The position numbers and the translations under genes are program-made. Source: Lentzea nigeriaca (lineage in GTDB: Bacteria; Actinomycetota; Actinomycetes; Mycobacteriales; Pseudonocardiaceae). From it: a stretch of DNA of 64,000 nucleotides. Position 1 is the stretch's first letter. The number at the start of each line of letters is the position of its first letter. The DNA lies in contig NZ_JAFBCX010000008.1 in NCBI RefSeq assembly GCF_016907955.1, positions 62,001-126,000 on the forward strand. The letters run 5' to 3'. Below are positions 26,301 through 34,369 of the stretch, piece by piece. The notes under the pieces were generated by a model. That model did no database searches. It had not been told where the DNA came from and was given only the letters and a program-made list of their open reading frames with translations.

Positions 26301-26738
26301 CGACGCGGTCTCGGTGAGCAGCCGCACACCAGGCTCCACCGGCAGCCGCAAACCGTGTTCGGACACCAGGCGCCCGGCGTACGCGTGGTACGTCAGCACC
26401 ACGGGCTCGCCGGTCAGCACGGCCATCTTGCGCTCGCCGCTCGGGTCGAGCTCGTCGAGCAGCGAAGACCCGGCCAGCCTGCGTAGCCGCGCGCGCACGC
26501 GGTCCGCGAGTTGCCGCGCCGCCTTGCGGGTGAAGGTCAGGCCCAGAACGCGGTCGGGCAGCACGACACCGTTCGCGACCAGCCAGACGACGCGGGCCGC
26601 CATGGTCTCGGTCTTGCCCGCGCCAGCACCGGCCACGACCAGGGCCGGCTGGGTGGGTGCGGCGATGACCTCGGCCTGCTCGGGGGTCGGCTTGTTGAGC
26701 CCGAGCGCCTCGGCGATCTCGAACGGACTGACCGTCAT
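23385..26738 (-). CDS. adnB: AdnB helicase-nuclease subunit
   Basis: A 1,117-residue UvrD-type (SF1A) helicase fused to a RecB-like nuclease: the lead motor of the actinobacterial AdnAB enzyme that resects double-strand breaks. Walker A is VVAGAGAGKTETM near residue 36. The DEYQDT motif II (LLDEYQDTGHAQR) and DPAQAIYGWRG (motif III) follow. TVHSAKGLEW and VTRA lie in the second motor domain. The nuclease at the C-terminus shows VVDWKTG and QLAAYRLAW, the D-x-K and QxxxY motifs. A very acidic linker (about residues 845-905) joins motor and nuclease. The ATG at 26738 lies 129 bases after adnA, whereas mycobacterial genes abut, so an earlier start is possible. Confidence 0.93.
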   Translation of the reverse strand: MTVSPFEIAEALGLNKPTPEQAEVIAAPTQPALVVAGAGAGKTETMAARVVWLVANGVVLPDRVLGLTFTRKAARQLADRVRARLRRLAGSSLLDELDPSGERKMAVLTGEPVVLTYHAYAGRLVSEHGLRLPVEPGVRLLTETASWQLAHRVVSTWAKDLDTDKVPATITGYLLALAGELGEHLVTPEALQNHADKLCALIENAPRAPRQRDGLPEKLQEVIRAQRLRVALLPLLEAYQLRKRKEAALDFADQMSLAAQLAQFEEVAEGERERYGAVLLDEYQDTGHAQRVLLRSLFGEGKPMPVTSVGDPAQAIYGWRGASAANLPRFADDFPPTRKFGLLTSFRNPPEVLELANAVSLPLREAGLDVEELRARPGAGPGDVRLALHADIRQELDWMADNVAAQWEAHLDTEGVPPTAAVLVRRRSDMAAIAAALRERGLPVEVVGLGGLLDEPEVRDLVSALRVLVDPLAGTAAARLLTGSRWRLAARDLAALWSRARELAGVQSRQSVVDDPLLVLADALPGEHAEQAGLADALDDPGDPDAYSQDGYRRIRRLGAELAALRRRLDQPLPELVADVERTLLLDIEAMSRPGMVGRAHLDAFADVVTDFAAASPSATLSSLLDYLYAAEHAEDGLEPGEVEVSEDRVQILTVHSAKGLEWRIVALPHLVKDVFPGRKKSSCWLKAVTELPADLRGDAQDLPSLRLSAGFNRKEVDEALTIHAEEFEDRRLVEERRLFYVGVTRAEHSLLMSGHWWAEAGDKPKGPSVFLQEMHEVLRRDNPPGDISVWADEPDPDTPNPLAEDVKTSQWPADPLGKRRDAVVEGAKMVLAALDELRNAPPEPLPLIFEEEPAVAVEDYPPPDEPPDDDFPPEPEPLPDDVVPDDPEMPEEDDPDGWAKDVDVLLAERAASMTRREQVELPEHLSVSQLVELAKDPDLLARRLRRPLPFPPNPLARRGTAFHTWLENRFGATRLLDIDELPGAGDADASPDADLERLKEAFLSSAWADRTPHDVEVPFEAEFDGISVRGRMDAVYKDQDGWTVVDWKTGAVPDAEALPALSVQLAAYRLAWATLVGEPLERVRAAFHYVRHDHTLRPADLLDEQGLKDLIRSVGS

Positions 26739-26867
26739 CGGGCGACCAGTCCACACGTGACGTCGCACCGCACGTCGCACGGGGCGACGAGCCGGTCACA
26801 GGTCCTGAACAACGTCACCAGCACATCTTCCTACCCAGGCTGCGCGCGTCTCCGCACCACCCAGGCC

Positions 26868-29800
26868 CTACTCGCTCACCTGTCGCCCTGACGGGTGGAC
26901 CGGGCACGTCGTGCGAGCAGGGCAACGGTCGCAGTCGGCGTTCTCCCGAGCGGTGTAGTTCGGGCCCAGCACCGACTCCGCCGCTCCCTGGACGACCTCC
27001 AGCCACGCGCGGACGCCCTGCTCGTCCAACGGCGCCTGCGTGCGTTCGACAGCGCCGGTCTTCTTGTCCTCCTTGGCTACGTAGAGCAGGCGGGCGCCAC
27101 CCGGTTCGGTGCCCAGGCCGATGTGGGTGAACCCGCCCAGCGAGGTGGCCAGCTGGTAGACGGCCAGCTGGGGGTGCTCCTGCGAGGCGTCGCGGGAGAC
27201 CGGGCTCTTGCCCGTCTTGATGTCGATGACGACCGGGCGGCCGTCCTCGTCGTGTTCCAGGCGGTCGACCCGGCCGCGGACCTGGAGCCACGGCCCGCCG
27301 TCGCGTTTGGGCACCTCCACGACCATTTCCTCTTCCACCGCGACCTGGGTCAGCTGGCTGCGGCTCATGGTCAGCCAGGCGAGGAACGTGTCGAGCATCC
27401 GCTCCACGCGCAGACGTTCGCGGCGGGAGAACCACGGGGCGCCCGCGTCGACAGCTGCCCAGGCCTCGTCCAGCTTCAGGCGCAGCTGAGCCGCGTCGGC
27501 ACCGGACGCCGCCGCCTGGGCCAGCGCGTGGACCAGGGTGCCCGTCACGGACGCCAGTTCGGCCGGATCTTGGCCTCCGTGGCGTTCCACGACCCAGCGC
27601 AACGGGCACTTCGTGATCACCTCGATGGTCGACGGCGTCACGCTGACCTTCTGCTCCTCCGTCCACAGTGGAGCATCGGTCGACACGTCGGCCACGCCGT
27701 ACCAGGACTCCGGATGCGCGCCGGGCACACCTGCTTCAGCCAGGCGGGCCAGCTGCCTAGCCGCACGCGAACGGCGCTCCGGGTCCTCAGAGTCCGAGCA
27801 CACCACGCGGCGGAGCTCGCCCACCAGCTCGCCCAGCACCAGACCGCGCTGCGGGCGGTGCAGCTTGCGCTCTTCCTCGGCGGACGACTCGATCTCGTCG
27901 AGGAAGCGCGACGGCTGTTCGTCCTCACCCCGGACGGCACTGATCAGCAGCTTCGACCGGGCGCGGGAGGCGGCCACGAGCAGCAGGCGGCGTTCCTCGG
28001 CCAGGATCGGTGCCACCGCCGACACCGACGGTTCGAGGCCCGCCAGGACGTCCACCATGCGTTCGACACCGAGCACCGTGCCGCGCAGCCGCAGATCGGG
28101 CCAGCTGCCCTCCTGCACCCCCGGCACGGCAACGACCTCCCACTCGCGTCCGGCGGCGGAGTGTGCGGTCAGGACGGACACCGCTTCACCCGTGGGAGCC
28201 GAGGCGGCCAGGGTGTCGCCGACGATCCGCTGCGACTCCAGGTAGTCCGCGAACCCCGCCACACCCGACCCCGGCAGCCGGTCGACGTACTTCGCGGCCG
28301 CCTCGAACAGCGCGACGATCGCGTCCAGGTCGCGGTCGGCCTGCATGCCCGGCATGCCCCGGCGAGCCGACTGCGCGACCCAGCGGTCCTGCAGGCCCGT
28401 CGCCGTCCAGAGGTCCCACAGGACGACCTCCACCGACTTGCCGGCCTCGATCGCCTTGCGCGCCAACGCCAGCAGGTGCGAGATCCGCCGCGCGGGCAAC
28501 GACTCCACGTCCTCCAGTGCTGCCAGCCGGTCTGCCGTCTCCAGCACTTCGACCAGCAGCTCGCCGGAAGGACGGTCGCCTCCAGCTGCCATCTCCAGCC
28601 GCCGCAGACCACGGCGCAACCGCCGCAGCGCCAACGGATCCGCGCCACCGTACGCGGACGACAGCAACATCGCGGCCGTGTCCTCGTCCAGCGAACCCGG
28701 CACCGCCGCGGCACGGAGCAGGGCCAGCAACGGACGCACCGAAGGCTGCTGCGCCAACGGCAACTCGTCCGACGGCACGGCCACCGGCACCCCCGCCGCC
28801 AGCATCGCCCGTTGCAGCACCGGCAAAGACAGCGTCGCCGAACGCACGACCACGGCCATCTGCGACCACGGCACCTCGTCGGCCAGGTGGGAGCGCCGCA
28901 GCTGGTCGGCCACCCACGTCGCCTCCTGCGCGGACGACGCGAGCAGCCGCACCTGCACGGACCCCTCGCCGTCGGCGGGCAGCACCGACCGCGTGGGAGA
29001 CGCTCCAGGCAGGCGGGAAGCCAGGCGGGCCACCGCGTCCCGGATCTCCGGCATCATCCGGAAGGACCTCGGCAGCACCACCGTCTCGCCCGGCACGTCC
29101 CGCAGGATCTCCGGATCGGCGCCGCGGAACGTGAAGATCGCCTGGTCGGGGTCGCCCACCAGGACGAACCGCTCCGCGCCCGACCCCAGCGAGCTGATCA
29201 GCGAGTACTGCATCGGGTCGAGGTGCTGTGCGTCGTCGACCAGCAGGTACCGCACCCGCCGCCGTTCGGCCGAAAGCAGGTCTTCGTCGTTCACGAACGC
29301 CGCGTACGCCGACGACACCAGCTCGGCGGCGTCGTAGGCGGGGGCGAACGCCGTCGCGGAGTCCATGCCGGACAGCAGATTCACCGACTCGTACTGCTGA
29401 CCGAAGAGGCCGGCCGCCACCCACTCGTCCCGCCCGTGCTCCTCGCCGAGCTCGATCAGGTCCTCCGGCCCCAGGCCCCGTTCGGCCGCACGCAACAGCA
29501 GATCGCGCAGCTCGTGCGCGAACCCCGGCAGCTCCAGCGCGGGACGCAGCCGCTCCGGCCAGGTCAACGCACCCAGCTCGACGTCACCGGCGAGCAGCTC
29601 ACGAACCATCGCGTCCTGGTCAGGGCCCGACAGCAACCGCGGCGGCGGCTCTCCCTGCAGCACCGCCTGGTTGCGCAGCACCGCGAACGCGTACGAGTGC
29701 ACGGTCCGCACCAACGGCTCGCGAATCGTCGAGAGCCGCCCGGTGAGCAACCGCGTGATGTGCGCGCGCAATGCCACGGACGCACGCCGGTTCGCGGTGA

Positions 29801-30005
29801 GCACCAGCACGTTCTCCGGTGAGGCACCCTCCTCCAGCACGACGTGCGCGGCCAGCTCGGCGAGCAGCGTCGTCTTCCCCGTTCCGGGACCACCCAGCAC
29901 CCGCAGGAAGCCGGAGCGCGAGAAGACGCGCTGGGCAGCCGAGTCCCACCGGGGACGCGGGCGCGTCTCCGGCTTCCGGCGGACCAGCTGGGGTGGAAGT
30001 GCCAC
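26868..30005 (-). CDS. adnA: AdnA helicase-nuclease subunit with Fe-S cluster
   Basis: A 1,045-residue partner of AdnB. Walker A is VLGGPGTGKTTLLAELAAHV (near residue 38), and the motif II region reads LLVDDAQHLDPMQ, a diverged DExQ. The C-terminal RecB-like nuclease has VVIDIKTGKSPV and HPQLAVYQLA. Four cysteines (ITKCPLRW early in the domain, and CDRC plus TTC near the end) fit the AddB-type 4Fe-4S staple. The start is GTG at 30005. AdnAB replaces RecBCD in actinobacteria and feeds ends to RecA-dependent or RecA-independent repair. The order adnA-adnB agrees with Rv3202c-Rv3201c. Confidence 0.93.
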   Translation of the reverse strand: MALPPQLVRRKPETRPRPRWDSAAQRVFSRSGFLRVLGGPGTGKTTLLAELAAHVVLEEGASPENVLVLTANRRASVALRAHITRLLTGRLSTIREPLVRTVHSYAFAVLRNQAVLQGEPPPRLLSGPDQDAMVRELLAGDVELGALTWPERLRPALELPGFAHELRDLLLRAAERGLGPEDLIELGEEHGRDEWVAAGLFGQQYESVNLLSGMDSATAFAPAYDAAELVSSAYAAFVNDEDLLSAERRRVRYLLVDDAQHLDPMQYSLISSLGSGAERFVLVGDPDQAIFTFRGADPEILRDVPGETVVLPRSFRMMPEIRDAVARLASRLPGASPTRSVLPADGEGSVQVRLLASSAQEATWVADQLRRSHLADEVPWSQMAVVVRSATLSLPVLQRAMLAAGVPVAVPSDELPLAQQPSVRPLLALLRAAAVPGSLDEDTAAMLLSSAYGGADPLALRRLRRGLRRLEMAAGGDRPSGELLVEVLETADRLAALEDVESLPARRISHLLALARKAIEAGKSVEVVLWDLWTATGLQDRWVAQSARRGMPGMQADRDLDAIVALFEAAAKYVDRLPGSGVAGFADYLESQRIVGDTLAASAPTGEAVSVLTAHSAAGREWEVVAVPGVQEGSWPDLRLRGTVLGVERMVDVLAGLEPSVSAVAPILAEERRLLLVAASRARSKLLISAVRGEDEQPSRFLDEIESSAEEERKLHRPQRGLVLGELVGELRRVVCSDSEDPERRSRAARQLARLAEAGVPGAHPESWYGVADVSTDAPLWTEEQKVSVTPSTIEVITKCPLRWVVERHGGQDPAELASVTGTLVHALAQAAASGADAAQLRLKLDEAWAAVDAGAPWFSRRERLRVERMLDTFLAWLTMSRSQLTQVAVEEEMVVEVPKRDGGPWLQVRGRVDRLEHDEDGRPVVIDIKTGKSPVSRDASQEHPQLAVYQLATSLGGFTHIGLGTEPGGARLLYVAKEDKKTGAVERTQAPLDEQGVRAWLEVVQGAAESVLGPNYTARENADCDRCPARTTCPVHPSGRQVSE

Positions 30006-30071
30006 GTTCCGATTTCACCACGCTGCACCGACAAGATCAGTCACGCCCGCCGGACGGACCACGGACCGATT

Positions 30072-30112
30072 TGGTCTACCTTCTTGACAGAGAGAGGTGG
30101 TCTAGTCCATTT
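30072..30112 (+). promoter_or_regulatory. Chitinase promoter with DasR-like dre elements
   Basis: TGGTCTA occurs at 30072-30078 and 30098-30104. The second copy sits in GTGGTCTAGTCCAT, which matches most of the palindromic DasR responsive element (ACTGGTCTAGACCACT, from memory). A consensus -35 TTGACA is at 30084-30089, placing the better dre within the -35/-10 spacer. This fits repression by DasR, relieved by aminosugar phosphates. Paired TGGTCTA-type direct repeats are also known in Streptomyces chitinase promoters. Confidence 0.55.
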
Positions 30113-30179
30113 TTGAACACGTTGTGAGCCCCCTCACTGCCAGCTCCGCCGCCCTGGATCGAGCAGTCTTGGAGGACTG

Positions 30180-31127
30180 ATGAAGCGGTTCCTCGTCGGC
30201 GCAGTCGCCGCCGCGTGCACGGCGATGCTTCTCCCCGCGCAGGCTCAGGCCGCGGTCAACCCCGTGCTCGCCGCGCCCTACCTCTACCAGTGGGGCAGCG
30301 TGCCCAGCGCGACGAGCGTGATGCAGCAGACAGGCATCAAGTCGTTCACCCTCGCGTTCATCCTCAGCGACGGCGGCTGCAACCCGAAGTGGGACGGCAC
30401 CCGTTCGCTGACGGGAAGTGACAAGACCCTGATCAGCAACATCCGCGCGGCCGGCGGCGAGGCCACCCCGTCGATCGGCGGCTGGTCCGGCAACAAGCTC
30501 GGCCAGAAGTGCTCTTCGGCGACCGCACTCGCCGGCGCGTACCAGAAGGTGATCGACGCCTACGGACTCAAGGCGATCGACATCGACATCGAGGCGCAGG
30601 AGTTCGAGAACAACACGGTCCAGGACCGCGTGCTCGGCGCGCTGAAGATCGTCAAGCAGAACAACGCCGGGCTGAAGGTCGTCATCACCATGCCGACCGA
30701 GGCCAGCGGCCCGAACTCCTGGGGCAAGCGCCTGATCACCCGTTCCAAGGAGCTCGGCGCCCCGATCGACACGTTCGCGGTCATGCCGTTCGACTTCGGC
30801 AGCGGCGGCGACATGTCCGCCAAGACCAAGAGCGCGGTCGACGGCCTGAAGAACCACATCAAGGCCACGTACGGGCTGAGCGACGACGCGGCCTACCGGC
30901 GCAGCGGCCTCTCGTCGATGAACGGCAAGACCGACACCGGCGAGACCGTCACCCCGCAGAACTTCCGCGACATCGTCACCTGGGCGAACTCCAAGCACCT
31001 GTCCCGCGTCTCGTTCTGGGCGGTCAACCGGGACAAGGGCAACTGCGGCGCCATGAGCGACTCCTGCTCCGGCATCAACCAGCAGACCTACGAGTTCACC
31101 AAGGCGCTGGCGAAGTTCACCGGCTGA
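30180..31127 (+). CDS. Secreted GH18 family chitinase
   Basis: A 315-residue glycoside hydrolase family 18 enzyme that should cleave chitin outside the cell. A signal peptide (MKRFLVGAVAAACTAMLLPA, cleavage near A-Q-A) leads into a single TIM-barrel domain with no carbohydrate-binding module. The catalytic D-x-D-x-E motif is AIDIDIEAQE near residue 139, where the last Glu is the acid. SIGGWSG, VMPFDF and VSFWAVNRD match other barrel strands. GGAGGA at 30171 serves the ATG at 30180. Four to six cysteines suggest disulfides. The promoter carries DasR-like repeats, so induction by GlcNAc-derived signals is expected. Confidence 0.9.
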   Translation: MKRFLVGAVAAACTAMLLPAQAQAAVNPVLAAPYLYQWGSVPSATSVMQQTGIKSFTLAFILSDGGCNPKWDGTRSLTGSDKTLISNIRAAGGEATPSIGGWSGNKLGQKCSSATALAGAYQKVIDAYGLKAIDIDIEAQEFENNTVQDRVLGALKIVKQNNAGLKVVITMPTEASGPNSWGKRLITRSKELGAPIDTFAVMPFDFGSGGDMSAKTKSAVDGLKNHIKATYGLSDDAAYRRSGLSSMNGKTDTGETVTPQNFRDIVTWANSKHLSRVSFWAVNRDKGNCGAMSDSCSGINQQTYEFTKALAKFTG

Positions 31128-31139
31128 GCAAGATCTCCT

Positions 31140-31180
31140 CCGGTGACCGGACGTGTCCCCGACCCCCGTCCGGTCACCGG
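31140..31180. terminator. Bidirectional hairpin terminator overlapping a stop codon
   Basis: CCGGTGACCGGACG (31140-31153) pairs perfectly with CGTCCGGTCACCGG (31167-31180) across 13 bases. It follows the chitinase stop, and its right arm includes the stop codon of the minus-strand GGDEF gene (31174-31176), so it probably terminates both convergent transcripts. Confidence 0.65.
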
Positions 31181-33288
31181 GGCTCCACCCGCTCCAGGAA
31201 CTGTCCGGGCGTGCACGCCACGCCGAAGTAGTCGCCGGTCGCGAAGTCCGCACCGGCCCCGCGCCACCACCGGGCCTGCTCCGCGCTGCTGATGCCGTCC
31301 ACCGCGACCGTCACGCCCGCCTTGCGCACCAACGGCATCAACGCCGTGATGTACGGCGATCGGCGCTCGACCAGGCTGCGGGCCACACGCACCGACTTCA
31401 CCGGCAGTTCCAGCACCGTGGCGGGATCCAGTGGACCGAGCCCGAAGTCGTCGATCCCGACGTGGACACCGAGCCCGGCGAGCACACCCAGGTTGTCTGC
31501 GGCGTCGGACTCCGGCAGCACCTCGGCCGGCATGCTGACCGCCAGCTCGTGCATCTTCAGCCCGGTCTCACCGAGCACCCGGACCACGCGCTCGACCAGG
31601 TCCGCGTCGGACGACTGGTGCGCGGTGAGCCGCACGACCAGCGAGTGACCGAATTGCCGGCGCTGCCGCCACCACGCCGACTGCCCGCTCGCGACGCGCA
31701 GCAGCCACTCGCCGAGCGGCAGGATCAACCCGGTCGCCTCCGCCAGCTCCGCGCACCGGTCGTGGCCCAGCGCCTCCGCGTCCGGGCGGTCCCAGTGCAA
31801 CCCCGCCTCGACGCCGGTCACCTCACCGTCGGAAAGCCGCACGATCGGGCGGTACCGCACGGTGATCTCGCCGGTCTCCCACGCACCTGGCATCGTCACG
31901 GCCACCGCGTGGTGCCTGCGTTCGTCCGCGTCCTGCCCGGGGTGGAACACCTCCCACTGGCCGCGCCTGCGCACCTTGGCTCTTCGCAACGCCGTGTCCG
32001 CCGCGCGCAGCAGGTCGACCGGCTCGGCCGCGCTGTCCGGCCGGTGCACCACGCCAGCGGTCACCGACACCGCCAGGCCGTGACCGTCCACATAGGTCGG
32101 TTCGAGCAGGTCGTCGTTGATGCGCTTCATGATCGAGCCGATGCTCGGCGTGGTCGGCGTGTTCTCCACGAGAAGGCCGAACTCGTCGCCGCCGAACCGG
32201 GCGATCATGGCCTTCTCGGGTTCCATCAACACCTGCAACCGCCGGGTGACGTGCTGCAGCAGCCGTTCGGCGACGCGGCTGCCGAGGCTGTTGCTCACCA
32301 TGCCGAACGCGTCGAGGTCCAGGTGGAAGATCGTGACGCCGTGCTCGGGATCGGCCCTGCGCAGCGCGATCTCCAGCTGGGTGGTGAAGAACTGCCGGTT
32401 CGGCAGCCCGGTGAGCACGTCGTGCAGCGACTGTCTGCGCAGTTCTCCCTGCAACAGCGCGAGTTCCGTGCCGTCCTCGACGACCACGACGAAGTGGCTC
32501 GGCTCGTTGTCGGCACCGCGCAGCAACGACGCCGTCAGCGACAACCGCGCGATCTCACCGTCCTTGCGCCGCATCTGCTGCGACTGCCGGATCCGTTCCG
32601 CGGTACCGCTGACCAGTGCGGCCATCGCGTCGCGCAGCGTCTCGGTGAAGCCGGGGACGGTCAGGTCGAGCAGCGCTGTCCCGGTGAGGTCCTCCGGTGC
32701 GTGCCCGAGGATGTCGCTGACGGCCGCGTTCGCCCTGATCAGCCGGCCTTCGAGGTCGACGATCAGCACGCCGCTCGCCGACGAGGTGACCACCTCGTTG
32801 AAGCGGGCCTCGCTCTCCTTGAGGTTCCAGTTGGCGTCGCGGACCGCCTTGAGCAACGACCGCTGCATGCTCTCCTGCTGGGTGAGCACCGACTCTGTGT
32901 TCGCCGCGGTGAAGCCGCTCCCGAGCGCGCCGATCACGAGAGCGACCCGTTCCGCGTACCGCTCGACGCGCCCGAACTCCGGCAGCGCGAGCAGGCCCTT
33001 GCCGAGCACGTCGGTGGTGCAGCGCAACCCGGACCGGCCCAGGTGGCCCAGGCCCGCCAGTTCCGCGCCGGTGCGTTCGGCCGGATCGGCGGTGAACGGG
33101 TCCGCGTGCAGCACCTCGCACAACGCGTCCAGCCTGCCGGCCAGGTCCGCCTCGAGAGCGTCCCTGCCCATGGGGATGGCCACGCAGCTCTGCAGCAGAT
33201 AAGCCCATTTCCGGGCAAGCGTCAGCCGCGCCCGGACAACGTCCTCGGGCGACGGCGATACGTCGGGTATTCGACTCGGGCTCGGCAT
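31174..33288 (-). CDS. PAS-GGDEF-EAL cyclic-di-GMP protein, cassette copy A
   Basis: A 704-residue cytoplasmic signalling protein. A helical N-terminal region (1-145) of unknown function ends in a linker helix (QQESMQRSLLKAVRDANWNL). A PAS domain (about 155-275) follows, then a GGDEF diguanylate cyclase domain with intact RFGGDEFG at about 366 and no RxxD inhibitory site nearby. The last part is an EAL-like domain (about 450-700). There E-A-G replaces EAL, V-R-L-T replaces the N-L-S metal ligand region, and V-D-G replaces the E-G-V segment, although IDDFGLG is kept. Diguanylate cyclase activity is plausible and phosphodiesterase activity unlikely. The ATG is at 33288. A full-length paralogue lies 5.5 kb away in the same context. 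Confidence 0.88.
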   Translation of the reverse strand: MPSPSRIPDVSPSPEDVVRARLTLARKWAYLLQSCVAIPMGRDALEADLAGRLDALCEVLHADPFTADPAERTGAELAGLGHLGRSGLRCTTDVLGKGLLALPEFGRVERYAERVALVIGALGSGFTAANTESVLTQQESMQRSLLKAVRDANWNLKESEARFNEVVTSSASGVLIVDLEGRLIRANAAVSDILGHAPEDLTGTALLDLTVPGFTETLRDAMAALVSGTAERIRQSQQMRRKDGEIARLSLTASLLRGADNEPSHFVVVVEDGTELALLQGELRRQSLHDVLTGLPNRQFFTTQLEIALRRADPEHGVTIFHLDLDAFGMVSNSLGSRVAERLLQHVTRRLQVLMEPEKAMIARFGGDEFGLLVENTPTTPSIGSIMKRINDDLLEPTYVDGHGLAVSVTAGVVHRPDSAAEPVDLLRAADTALRRAKVRRRGQWEVFHPGQDADERRHHAVAVTMPGAWETGEITVRYRPIVRLSDGEVTGVEAGLHWDRPDAEALGHDRCAELAEATGLILPLGEWLLRVASGQSAWWRQRRQFGHSLVVRLTAHQSSDADLVERVVRVLGETGLKMHELAVSMPAEVLPESDAADNLGVLAGLGVHVGIDDFGLGPLDPATVLELPVKSVRVARSLVERRSPYITALMPLVRKAGVTVAVDGISSAEQARWWRGAGADFATGDYFGVACTPGQFLERVEPR

Positions 33289-33392
33289 TCGGGGCTGCCT
33301 CGTCGGGGCTCAGATTTTCCGGCAGTTTATCCACGAACTGTAGGCCCCTGGTCGACCGTCAGAGTGAATGACCGCCACTCTATCGGGATTCT

Positions 33393-34208
33393 CTATGGTT
33401 TCCGCGCGACCCCTGCGTACGCGACCCTGTTCAACGACGGATCGACGGAGATGTCGCCGGGCCCGGCCGGCCTCCATTCGGCGAATCCGACCAGTCCCGG
33501 CTCGGCCAGCTCGAAATCACCGAACAGCGCCAGGATCTCGTCGCGGCCGCGTTGGACGACCTGGTCACCACCCGCCTGGTTCATCCGCTCGGCGGCGGCC
33601 TTGGCGCCCTCGTTGTCGTGGTCGTTGGCGAAGTGGGTGATCGCCAGGTAGCTGCCGCTGGCCAGCGCCTCGCGGTAGTGCTTCAGCAGGCCCCACGGAT
33701 CGGCCTCCGTGGGCACCCAGTGCACCATGAACAGCATCAGCAGGCCGATCGGCTCGTCGAAGTCGAGCACCCGGCGCGCCACGGGACTGTCCAGGATGCT
33801 CTCCGGATCACGCATGTCGGCCTGGAGCACGCCGGTCCGGTCGTCGCCCGCGAGGATGAGCTCGCTGTGCGCGACGGCCACCGGATCGCGGTCGACGTAG
33901 AGCACGCGGCACTCGGGATCCTCCGCCTGCGCGACCTCGTGCACGTTGGACACGGTGGGGATGCCGGAGCCGATGTCGAGGAACTGGCGCACGCCCTGCT
34001 CGACCATGAACCGCACCGCGCGGCCGAGGAACGACCGGTTGATCCTGGCCGCGCTGCGGGCGTGCGGCATCACCAGCTCGATCTTGTCGCCCATCAGGCG
34101 GTCCACCGCGAAGTTGTGCGCGCCGCCCAGCATGTAGTCGTACAGCCGGGCCGCGCTCGGCACCGACACGTCCACGCTCTGCGGAACCCAGTTCTGCTCG
34201 ACGGGCAC
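33393..34208 (-). CDS. SAM-dependent methyltransferase, DUF574 (Methyltransf_19) family, cassette copy A
   Basis: A 271-residue protein of the actinobacterial DUF574/PF04672 family of predicted SAM methyltransferases with unknown substrates. Seen are the family opening VPSAARLYDYMLGGAHNFAV, motif I FLDIGSGIPTVSN, the acidic strand-2 motif VLYVDRDPVAVAHS and ADMRDPE. The GTG at 34208 was chosen over a GTG at 34250. A GAAGAGGTGG ribosome site lies just before it, the same arrangement occurs in copy B, and the upstream GTGACTAAGCT looks like promoter sequence. It is 104 bases upstream of the GGDEF gene on the same strand and divergent from the P450 gene. Confidence 0.85.
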   Translation of the reverse strand: MPVEQNWVPQSVDVSVPSAARLYDYMLGGAHNFAVDRLMGDKIELVMPHARSAARINRSFLGRAVRFMVEQGVRQFLDIGSGIPTVSNVHEVAQAEDPECRVLYVDRDPVAVAHSELILAGDDRTGVLQADMRDPESILDSPVARRVLDFDEPIGLLMLFMVHWVPTEADPWGLLKHYREALASGSYLAITHFANDHDNEGAKAAAERMNQAGGDQVVQRGRDEILALFGDFELAEPGLVGFAEWRPAGPGDISVDPSLNRVAYAGVARKP

Positions 34209-34239
34209 GGTGACCACCTCTTCAGGTTGCGGACGCACA

Positions 34240-34254
34240 AGCTTAGTCACCCGC
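34240..34254 (-). promoter_or_regulatory. Conserved promoter element of methyltransferase copy A
   Basis: Read on the minus strand, CGGGTGACTAAGCT is identical to the element at 39739-39752 upstream of copy B. TAAGCT fits the TANNNT -10 pattern and would start a leader of about 25 bases carrying the GAAGAGG ribosome site. No clear -35 box is seen. Confidence 0.45.
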
Positions 34255-34304
34255 GAAGGTCGCCTCGCTCATCCATCGGTGTGAGCACATGCCACCCGTT
34301 CGGA

Positions 34305-34345
34305 CACTGTCACGCTCACCCGAATGACTCCTATTGTGGTCCGTC
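34305..34345 (+). promoter_or_regulatory. Conserved promoter region of P450 copy A
   Basis: The sequence aligns without gaps to 39803-39842 upstream of copy B. CACTG and CCCGAA are shared, and the block CTCCTATTGTGGTCCGTC differs from copy B only in the bases after CCTA. TATTGT (TAGGGT in copy B) fits a TANNNT -10 box. Its preservation in diverged copies points to a functional promoter or operator. Confidence 0.5.
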
Positions 34346-34369
34346 TCTTTCCACTCACGAGGAGTGATG

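Noticed and set aside
34209-34250. Longer N-terminus (M-T-K-L-V-R) for methyltransferase copy A, and likewise 39696-39749 in copy B
   Set aside because: Both copies have a GAAGAGG ribosome site followed by an in-frame GTG that gives the normal family start. The conserved upstream DNA fits a promoter better than coding sequence.
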